From Apostichopus californicus (lineage: Eukaryota; Echinodermata; Holothuroidea; Aspidochirotida; Stichopodidae): a stretch of 64,000 nt of DNA. The DNA lies in contig JAIPMN010000245.1 of assembly GCA_020650975.1 (NCBI GenBank), positions 1 through 64,000 of the forward strand, in the 5' to 3' direction. The notes under the pieces were generated by a model. It was not told where the DNA came from. It saw nothing but the letters and a program-made list of their open reading frames with translations, and did no database searches. Made by a program: the position numbers and the translations under genes. Below, piece by piece: positions 27,601 to 39,600 of the stretch (positions are counted from its first letter, which is position 1; every line of letters begins with the position of its first letter).

Positions 27601-30600
27601 CCTGATAACACAGTTTTCACAGTACCTACTGGCACTTCCAGCAATTAAAAGAAATAATTATAATAAGGATCTTCATAAAATGTTATTTTAAAGAGAGAAA
27701 GAACCTGTTGGCAAACTACTTATCTACTGCAAAAAGCCTGTGTACATTAATTTGGTAAAAAAGTTGGGAGGTGCTCAAGTTTCTTTCCTAGCAGGATCTT
27801 CTTCAGAGGTTAACCTTTAACTTCAACATATATAGTTTTAAAGAGGAAACACTGACAATTTCAATCTCCTACCTCTCCTCTTCCCCTGTTGGTTTCTTTC
27901 ATTCTTCTCTCCATCCCTTGTCTACTAATCCCTTACATCTACCTCTTTGTGTTCACCATGCTCATTAACCTGTCTGTATTCTGTGCGTGTTTTTGTCCCT
28001 TCTGTTACTGTTACTTGTCATTCAGCCTTTGAAGAAGATCCTACTAGGATCGAAGGCCAACTTACTTTTACACAATTTCAACCTTTGTGTCTATTAAATA
28101 TTAAAACTGAGTGATATCCTGATGGACAATATTCTGGGAATCAAAATGAAATGATTAACAACAGCTGGGTAGTTGACCTTTCCTTTGGTTTTGGAGTTGA
28201 TTAAGTAAAATCTCAAACCTAGTAGCAGGTCTGGTTAAAAACTTCTGCGATAATTGGAGACCAAAGCTTGAAAAAAAGGGTGTTGTAAGCGGTGGTACCT
28301 ACCACTTGGAATTTAATCTGTAGACAGAGTGACTTTCTTTTGATGGCCGCGGTCCCGCTGGTCCAAGCCCGTCGTAGACTGGACGCTCTCTTCAGGGCAG
28401 CACTGCCCTGGATGCCTGCCACAGACCCTACCATAGTGTTTGGTAAACTACCAGCTGAATTCACAAATAAGGAACTTATGCTCTTTCTGAAATGCAAAAC
28501 AAAAGAGACCAAGGGGTGAAAATAGTGTAACGAACCTTCACTAATGTGACCAACATTTTCAAGATTTTTAGGTTAGTGACACCTTCCATGGAGAGCGATG
28601 GACAATACAAAGTGTAAAAGAAATCCACTTGGAGAAGACGTTACCTCTCTAAACAGAAATATGGAATTTACTGTAAATTACACTATTACTTTTAATTCCT
28701 AAAATAGAAAAAAAAATTTTAAAAAATGATTTAAATTGATGTAAAACCTGTTAGTGTAAATGACGAGACACCAGAGACATTTTTGAAGTCAAGTAAAATA
28801 ATGTATCAGGTAATGTCCATGATATATGGGTTATAGTTAACAGATAACAATATCTTGCAAACCTAGATATGTTCAAGTTTTAACACACCAGATTACAATG
28901 CAGTGGGGTTGGGGGGCTGAGGGGCAGAGGTGGTGGTGGTGATTTCATTTCATTTATTTGTTTTCCATCACAACATAAGTATGACTAATAACATAGAAGG
29001 AGATCAGAAACAAAACTTGTGAAAGAAAGTGTACTAAACAACCCTATAGGGCTTTTCGGGTAGTGACACTCCCTAAAAAAATTATTCTGAGACATTGATA
29101 AATGTGTAATTAGATAGAAATCATCCAACGGAGAGAAATATGATTGTAAAGTTTTGTCTTAAAGTAACATTTCTTTCATTCTTCTCTCCATTTCTTCATT
29201 CTTTCATTCTTCTCTCCATCCCTTGTCTACTAATACCCTTACATCTATCTCTTTGTGTTCACCATGCTCATTAACCTGCCTGTATTCTGTGCATGTTTTT
29301 GTCCCTTCTGTTACTGTTACTTGTCATTTAGCCTTTGAAGAAGATCCTGCTAGGATCGAAACGTCAGGCCAACTCACTTTTACACATAAAGTTAAAGCTA
29401 ATTTGGACTCCCAACAATTTTTAAAAGTTTATATAAAAGACATAAAGGAATTGATGACTTACTTCTGAGATTCTTGTAGAGTAGCTCCGGCCATCCGTAT
29501 TATGGGATGCTCTCGGCAGTTTTTAATCCAGCCTGCGGTGTGGTACTTCACACCATACGTAGACCGCATATGGTTCAAAATAAAGGTGTGTTCCTCGGAC
29601 GAACGCCGCATTAGACCGCTCGCTGAAATATGAACAATGCAAAAAAATTGAGATCAAAAGGATGCTAATCAGATATAGGCTGGATTAAACCTCGTACTGG
29701 AAACATGAACTATGCAAGAAAAATGCAAGAAATGTATTCTGTATGAATAAAAGCTTCATTTAAACACTCTCTGATTGGAGATGATATAAAAATAAATCTC
29801 TTCTTCAGAATGAACGAGTAAGTAGATAAAAGGAGATGGTGAGGGAGTCTTAACACAACCCAAGGTGTCACACGTGACCTGTGACATGTGACAATGTGAC
29901 ATGTGACAATGTGACCTGACATGACCTCTGACACTCTACCAAAACCAACAACAGTATGATGACAGGACTAAATCCAGACTAAATTTCAGAATGATTCAAT
30001 TTGATTGAAGTGGTATATTCTATTGCTTACAAGAGAGGGTCATGCATATACCAAGTACAGTCCAGTTTCAGAACAATTGCACAATTCTGTGTTTGCTACT
30101 TGCAGAGTTCTATTTTGATACACCTGTGATTATGTATGCATACATGTATATATTGTATGTGTGTTAGATCCTCCTGCTAGCAGGAACTCCTGAAGCCTCA
30201 TTGGCTTATCAAAGCCGCAAGCTGACCGAAGTCAGTCTCTTAGATTCATATTTAACGTCCATGAGTATGAATTGTCAACAACTCTGTAACTGGACGATAT
30301 ACATTAATCTTATGATTGCAAGGCACCGGCGTTAACCACTGAGCTAACACTCCTACTCATTTGTGTTCATAATTAAGCAAGTAACAAGTCACTTAGAACT
30401 GATATTATTCCCTTAGGAATGGGTAAGGTGAGAGTAAACTGCATACTCAGTAATATATGGTGTTGTGTGTAAAATAAAAATACCTGACAGCAACATCTGA
30501 GTTACAGTTCTCTTGAATGAAAGGAACTAAAACTGTCATAGGACGTTTGTTATTTGAAAAACTTACATTTGGAGACTTCATCCGAGAAGTGAATGTAGAG

Positions 30601-33600
30601 TCTCTCCATGAAACTATCATCGCTGGCTCCGGGGAACATAGCTTCCTCGTCTAGCATCCAGAGAAGCCCTTTCTGGTCAGAGTTTCTCAAATCATGACTG
30701 GAACTTCGATTCTGGTACAAAGAAGAATAATACGGTGACTGCATGATCTTCTTCGACAGATTTGTGAATTTAAAGTTCCTGACAACTTCCTAATTTTCTA
30801 GGAACCAAACACCCAATTCATCTTCAATAATAAACCAAAACCTATCATTTAATCACTTTAAGTAACAAAGAAACTAACGGCTGACTGACTCAACCTACAA
30901 CTGGAGAAAAATTTGTTCTTTGATCAAAACCTTTCTCCATCACAGGATGTCATAGCAAAACGATATAGGGGGCAATATTTTACTTTTGTCACTGTTTCTA
31001 TTAACATTATCATGATTAAATGGACAGAAGATGGTCAGTACTCCCAAAGCATTAAGAACTTTGATACAAATACAAACTAATTATAATAATTATAAATTAA
31101 TTATGATAATTGAAATAAGACACAAGATGATGATGTTCTCTGATCTATTCAGCTTGTTCTCTTTGACTACTACAAGAATATAAGTGATAACAGAAACAAA
31201 ATATAAACTGCCCTAAAGTGGTAACCTCTGACCCTTATTATATTAACTATGACTAATAGTTGCTATGGGGCTAAATGCTATAATCCAGTGAGAGGAGGTG
31301 AGATATTGGACTGGTTGATTGTGTTACTTAGGGGTGTTTAAATATATGATACAAGAAGGTGTAAAATATAGCATTTGTTTGAACACTACAAATATCTATC
31401 AGATGAAACCAATCAAATAAAAATTACAGTAGCAGAAGGAAAACCCGAACATTTCTTTCCCAAGTGATGGCTTTTCAGACATGCTATTAAACGTCCTTCT
31501 TACACAAGAGTTAACATGAAAATTTACCAATATTATTCAAATGGAACAAAAATGTCTTGGGAAAGTGTTTTCAATAGTATTTCAAATTACAAATGATGGT
31601 TAGGCATCTGTAAACATTTGATGTGATTCAAAATCATTTGTATTTCATAACTGTCAACAGCATATCTTACCAGGCCTTGCTGTTTATCTATGAGATCGAT
31701 TATCGCATCCGGTGGTATATCGTCGCTACTCTCAAAATCGAATGATATATTCTCCTATCGAAAGACAAAAAATAGGAAATGTAATTAATATTTGTCAGCC
31801 TAGACTCTGCAGACAAATTTACAGTTAATTACTCATTGAAACACCCAGACAATAAACTAGTTTAATTTCTAGTCCAAGAATAATGCTGGAAGGCAAATCC
31901 CTTTGGGGCACAAGGTTATTAATATGGTACAGATTTCTGGCTGAGATAAACTTCACGTAGGAACACACCCAGTTCAGTTTGTTGAGAACGAAACTGTGTG
32001 CTGTCTAAAACTGTCAATGAACTTGTTTTTTGTTTTAACTCAGGCTGATAGCCAGTTAGTTTACGACACTTATCAGCTACATATGAATGTGGGTGAAGCT
32101 AAAAGATTGGGTGGCTATTCAAATTACAGATTCAGCTCAGTTTGGATTTTCTTACAATTTGGAAGAATAATTTCATAAGAGAAAATGGTGGGTTTCTCTT
32201 GGATGTAAAACCCACCATACTTTGGTGGGACATGGGTCGAACCCACAACGCTCCCTGTTGGTAGGTGTCATTGCTTTCTAAGGTCACAGCCTTTATCGGC
32301 TCCACATAGCACACAATAGCACACCATACTTTAGTGGGCCATGGGTCGAACCCACAACGCTCCCAGATGTAAGGAGTCATTGCTTTCTAAGGCCACCGCC
32401 TTTATCCACTACAAATAGCACGCAATGTGAAAATGCTGTATGATCAGTGCTTTATAAGAGCAGCATTCAAATTTTCTAGTTGTTGATTTTCTTTGCTAAT
32501 ATTTCCAATGCATTTTTGGTTACCTTATTACATAACCAAGCAAATTCAACCAAACTAAAAGCTCTGTGGCTGAAATGGAATAAATCATCTCCTTTATTTT
32601 TGCTCGTAAAAGATCTTTGTCAATCTTTCCCGATGTGGCATGTACACTGACTGAATTTATTGAACATATTCTGAACAGTACATCAACCATTTCAACATTA
32701 CATATCAAACTATCATTATATCCATGTGTGTAATCCAAAGAACATACCATACTTGAGGGTACCAAGCCAATTCAACCAAACTAAAAGCAACGATACTGAA
32801 ATACAATAAAATCTCTCCTTTATAAGCATTCTTTGCCAATAAGAACTTTACATCGACTGAATTTCTTGAACATATTCTGAACAGTATATCAATCGTTGCA
32901 ACATTACATTTCAAACTATCATGATATCCTTGTGTGTAATCCAAAGTACATACCATACTTCAGGGTACATCAACAAACCTGTGCATATTTATCCTGCTGT
33001 GATGTGAACGTGTGATCGTTGTAAAGTGAAAACATTCTCTCGTTCGCGTAGTTGTCGCATAGATCCCTAAACGAGGCTCCGCTTTTACGTCCGCAGTCTT
33101 CGGGACTCTGGAAACCGGGTATATCCACGATGAAGATGGAATTGGAAGTCCGATTTGTGGAAGATAGTGCTCTGAAATGAAAAAAACAAAATAGATTTGA
33201 AGAAATAATTGATACAATTGTTTGATATTAACTTATAATCATACAAAATGTATTTATAATAAAAGCATTCATTACTTATAAAATTTTGATAATCATTGCA
33301 AAACCGCAATAGGGTAGCTAAAGTAATATGATAAGCATAATTTAACCTTTAATTACACTGTCTACATTATCGTACCACCTTTACTCAGGGGCGTAGCGAG
33401 GAACTTGCCAAGGGAGGGGCGAAGTTTGTAGGCAAACTATCTAAGCGTAGAGTACAAGAAATTTTTGGGCCAAAACTGCCTCCCAGATCGCTGGAAATGG
33501 CACTTCCCAGGCCTTGTAGGTTTCATCTAAGCATTTTTTATTTTGATATTACTAGCGATATCATAAAAAAAATATGCTCAAGGGGGCGGTTACCCCTTCG

Positions 33601-36600
33601 TGCCCCACCCCCCCCTTGGCTACGCGCCTGCCTTTACTGTGCTGACCAGTTCAATCACCTTTCCCCTGCCACTTTTATCTGAGAGAAATCAAATAGTCTA
33701 TTCATCCTGCAACACCCGCCCTCCCCCCCCCCCCCTATTTACCTATTAATGACAAAAGACCAAATAGTTCATTCCACTTTCTTCACCCCCTTTCACCCCT
33801 ATTAATGTGAAATACCAAACAGTCACCAAATTATCCACACCCCTGCTAGGAAATATCCATAGCAATGTTCTTATTTGTGAAGGATACTTTTGTTAATGGA
33901 ATAGCACTATCTATCTGATATATCCTTACAATTAAAGCCTGTTATAATACTATGATAATATGGTGAAAAAGTTCATTCATCTTGCCCCACCCAATTTTAC
34001 ATATTAATGGAAGAAACCAAATAGTTCATTCACCATGCCCCACCCAATTTTACCTATTAATGGGAGAAACCGAATAGTTCATTCAACTTTGCACCACCCC
34101 CTCCCCCTCCCTCCTTTTACCTGTCAATGAGCCCCGCCCAGGTTTACCTGTTAATGAGAGAAACCACATAGTTCATTCACCTTGCCCCACCCCACCCCTA
34201 CTTTAACCCATCAATGAGCCCCACCCAGTTTTACCTGTTAATGAGGGACACCAGAGCATTGACAGCTTCTGTGTACAAGCCGACCATCATCCCCTCCAAA
34301 GCCTCAACGGCGCCCTCAGTGTCCTGCTCAGACGATCTCAGAACCAGACCTCTGGTGGGAGTTCCACCCACCTTGGGACTGAAAATGTTCCTGACTAGAT
34401 CTTCGACGGTTACCCCGAGCAGGGACGCGACCTTCTGTGCCTCGGACGGGTCTCTGAACTGGGCCTTGGCATTATTCTGACCTGGTGAACAGAGAGGGCC
34501 AAACTTGTGTGTACTAACAATCGATTGTTTGCAATTACTTCAAGAAGTAAAGAATAGTTTCTTCAGAAACATTTACACCATAAAGGAAAGAACCAAATCT
34601 ACAAGGCATGCTCCTCAATGTAATTAATTTAGCCATTCAACCTAACTTAAATGATTCATCTCTGCAGGATTTCTGGGTCATAACAGTACAGTAGCTTTAC
34701 TTGTTGAATGTTAGAATGAACTGTTGAATTTAGCAAGGGGCACATACACCTTCCCACTCCCCCCACCCTACATCCACACAAACAAAATTAAAAGCACACA
34801 AGTTAGCACAACCTTTAATGTAGACCTAACTTAAAGCCTAAATATTCCCCAGAATGCACCATTTAATGGATTAACTCTTAAAAAATATTTCTAGGGGGAG
34901 GATCAACTTAAGAAATTGTGAACCATTTTCAAACAACACAAATGTCTTGTTTTAGGACTCGAACCATTTTTGGTTTCCTTTAAGAAATATAACTCCCAGA
35001 CATGATTAATCCCTACACCATATGCCTGACATTTGAGTTTACAAACACAGGATTAGGTTTCTTTCTTAATTTTGTTATAGAATAAAACAAATTATTCCCC
35101 TTACCAAACGTAGAAATTTTCTGCCCCTTTTTCAAAAAACAAATTCAACCTAATATGAACTTACCTTTGACTGCTCCAGCAGCTCCGAGATGGATGACTG
35201 ACGCCAGGACAGACCAGAGCGTTTTAATCTCTTCCTTGGTGATACCAAGAACGCTACATGCATTTATTATCCTCTGCCAAGAACCACTCGCAAATTTCTT
35301 GTCGGAAGTCTGAGAAAATTTGGAAACAGATAGTAATGTTGTAAGGATGGGTTTGAACTCAAATCTGTGAGTGATGAGAGGATTACATCAGTTTAATTGA
35401 AGGGTGTAAGAAGCTTTTATAAGTATTAAAAAGAAACGCAGTAAACTAACTTGTAAATGTCTTTTTCATATTAAAGAGCTTTTAATAGTATAACTATAAA
35501 GGTCTGTCAAACTTTAGAAAGACTTGTCATTCAGCCTCTGAAGAAGATCCTGCTAGGATCGAATCGTCAGGCCAACTTACCTTTACACATTCACTTTATA
35601 CACAGGCTCTTTAATGGATAAGTAGTAGGCTAACATTTTTGTTTAATTTTGAAAGGAAAGACAAAACAGCAAAGATCGGTCTCTTTGGATTCAGAGACAA
35701 TAAACTGGTGAATCTATCGTTGTTACAACAACCACTGACCTGTGTGATGATAAATAATCATTTTATACAAGATATGTTTCCTGGTATATACCTCGTACTA
35801 CTTGTAATGTGCTACTCCACAAGGAACATGTTCTAGGAGGGAATGCTCATTGGCACCGTACAGCCATCTTTCTCAACCTGGGAGTCTGCAGACCCACCTC
35901 CCCCTCCCCCTCCCCCTCCCAATGAGGCTTCAATGGGCCATAAAGCCAACAAGAGACCAAGATAAATGGATATATACATCATTTACATGAGTTTACGTAA
36001 ATACAATTAACTCTTTAAAAAAGTGTTATCAGTTTATACATCAACAAGACATCTGAGAGGAAGATATTTGAAAATTGTGAAAATTATTCTCACATTTCAA
36101 GTATTGTTAACAATTTATGAAAGACAGACATTTTAAAAACCAAGGGATTCATTTCACGTTGCTTTGTATTATAATCACTTTGAAAATGGAGGCTTTAATT
36201 CTCTTTCAAATTCCCCAAGATCAAATTTATTTAATTTTTAATTTTTTTAAATATTTTTTAATTAACTGATATCGTCGTCATGGCACTTACATCCTCAAGA
36301 GGTGATATGTAATCATTCTTTCCGAGCTTGTTCAAATATAATTCTTGTCTGTAGGGAGAAAAAATGAAAAATGTCACTTATACTCTTAACACGTGGAAAA
36401 CATGGCCGACAATTTCAAGGTTTTCTTCCAGACAAACTGGACTTGCCTAGTAGATTGTTCAGAAAGTAAAGTTAGTCATACTACGATGAACATTACATGG
36501 AAGGTAGAACCAAGTACTAGTAGGTAAATTGGCTGTCCTTCCCAGCCCACCCCCACCCTCCATCCCATCAAGGTTTAGTTTAGCTGACAAGAAAGTTAGT

Positions 36601-39600
36601 TGACTTGGACCACCAAACAACCCAATGAAAGACAGCTTTGGGATTGTACATCAGTACTAGGTGTGACCCAAGCATTCTAGCAAAAAGGAAGAATAAAGTA
36701 AATAAGAATAGGAATGTCCTACGAAAGAAGTTGGAGGGGGGGGGGAGTATTTCATAACTTGAATTATATGGTAACCGTCACTGCTGGAAGAGATGATCAA
36801 GGCATAATCAGAGCTCAAATTAGATGAGAACCCGTTGGGAAACTACTCTTGAACTTATAACACTTCCTCATGATGACTAACGTTCCATCACATTAGAGTC
36901 CCACGATAAAGCACTCAATAACACCACAATAAAGCCATTCAATAACCGACAGCAAATCGACACATTACCCTTCAGACACGCTCTACCCATATTACAGTTT
37001 TGATAGAAGTTCCTACTGAAGAAGTGAAACTAATCAATTGTTTACTTTTCAGCTACTATTTCCTGACTGAGACTAAATGTTCCCTCTTGTTCCTGTTATC
37101 TTTGTTGAATAGTTTCAAAACAGCACTTTAATGATCTAAGCGGAGGTAGTTTGTATTGTCGAGCATTGACAGTTCTACTTTCAGACTCTGTGTGTTATAT
37201 CTGATGACCATTTAATTTCTTTCTTTCTTAATGTAGTCTTCAACTGCCAGCTCAATTTCTGCTTACCTTTTTCTAATTTTTTCCTTCTATTGTTTATATT
37301 ACAACAGGATTAATCATTTGCATATTTGTAAATAAACTATATAATTATCATTTCAATGTTTACAACATGGTATAACTATCCTCTCTGTTACTAATACAAT
37401 AGTTAACATCGTAAAATGTATTTAAAGCAATTAGGCAAAATATTTCTTAGATGCTTCGTATAGAAAGCAAACTACTTCCGTGGTGTTTATTTCCATGTTT
37501 GGTAACTGCAGCATTAGTATCTTGTTTCTTGAGTCTAAAATTATGATTATCGCTCTGATTTTAAGACAATAGAGCCCATTAGCTTAAAACAATAGAATCC
37601 ATTAGCCTAAAACAATAGAACCCATTAGCTACCGTAAATTATCGTCTGCTCCTTCCATCAGGTAATACAGGATGTGGAAATTCCTCTCGTCTTTCGGCCT
37701 TCGGATGACCCGGTATTTCTCGAGTAGGAGGACCTTAAAAGAGATGCAGCAAACAATCTTCCATGAGATAACTGTGCAGGAGTGCTTTTCGTAAGGATAA
37801 ATGAACTTTTAACATGAGGTACAATGTTATCTTTGGAGCTGATAAAAGAGTTATCTAGAACCCTTTTTTAACTTCTAAGCTTTGAGCAAAATAATCTGGA
37901 TGGAGAATGATCATAAAAAAAATTTAAAACTGATGACAAGAAAAGCAGTTTGAAAACTGAAGATGATGACATCAGCTTCTCTGTTCAAGACTCACTGTTT
38001 TTGTTTATCTTAATGTTTCACAAATTACAATTAAATCATCAGAAACAACACAGAACCAAAAATGCCAAAATACTGGATGTTTTGGGAATGCACAAATAAA
38101 CAAACATAACCAAAATCTAATCAATATATTTCCTGCAACCTAAAGTAACAAAGAAAACTAGATAATAATTTAGGGCTGTGTACCAATTTCGTCATAAGCT
38201 GGGAAGTTTAGAGTGCACATGTTTTGATGAGACAGGTTAGAACAGACAGTATTACGTTCATGAAATCCAACATCATTTGACAGAACACAAACTCTTTGGC
38301 TGAAAGGCTTTCACTTTTGATTGGATAACTTCTCACAAAAATGAAAAGAGTGTATAGAAATGTCAGAAGTCTGCCACATATCAAAGTTTTTTTTTTGGGG
38401 GGGGGAGGGGGGACAGAAGAAACGGAAGGTAGTGGGGTCCCTAAAAGTTATCCACTTAATGATACAACTTTGGATGCATGCACCATCTCACGTCCTCTGT
38501 AACGTTACCTGCAATGATGCTGCTGCTATTTGACCATTGTAGTCAAAGTCCAGAGAGATGACCTGTGCACACCTTGAGGCGTTAGTACTCTGTATAGTTC
38601 TGGCACTACCGAAGGCTTCCATCAAACACAACATGGCATTCAGCTTCTCTACTATAAATTTAAAAAAACATGAAAAACAACAAAAACAATAAATGCAAAA
38701 TACTTTGGAACAAAGACAGGGATTTTTTACAACTTGAAAAGAGCTCATTGATTTGCCATTTGCAATATGTTAGGTAATATTAATGAAAATTATATCAAGA
38801 ATTGTGTAAAGTATAGCTTTCTTTTACCTCATGAATCTTTACTAGGTAAACAGTTTATGATTTTTTTTCTTTATGTGTCTGACTCAGTAATAACCTATGC
38901 CCCTGTAATGAATGTCACCATCACCATTTGATAACACACGTTAACATTTCAACGGATCACAATTTTCGAAGCTGTTCCTGACGAAGCGAGTTTAATTATA
39001 GTCTTTGGATGGAATGATAACTTGAAGAAGAACAAAAAACTAATTTTAATGCTTTGATATTTGAAACTAAGGTCAGTGGATCAAAACTTGTAAGTCTTAT
39101 AGCACTTGAGCATATTATGTAACAACACGATGACTGCGTTTTTCTTGAAAAAAGTGCAAAAACTCACTTGCTTTACTATTTGAAACTAGATAAGTGGATG
39201 AAAACACCAATTTTGAGAGTTTCTTACGTCACTGTAAATATGACATCACAGCGGTCATTGGAAATAGAATAATAATAAATAGGAGAATGTGTCACATTCA
39301 CAATACATTTTTAACATTTGAAACTAGGTCAGCAGATCAGAGACAAGTCTGGAGACAATCATTAGATATCGCTGCAAAAATTTGACGACATTTTGGTAGA
39401 ACTTTCTCGAGATTTTCCCAGATGGGCCTTCCTTTTCATAAACATCGAAGATATGCGGAACATATTTGAGTAAAGCCAGCAGATGCTTGATTAGCTAATA
39501 ATACTGTTTCTGCTACGATAGTCCTATTTAAAATGCTAACAATATTCCTCGTCTATATAAAGTCTGACATTCAACATAAATATTTATATTGTACTTAAGG

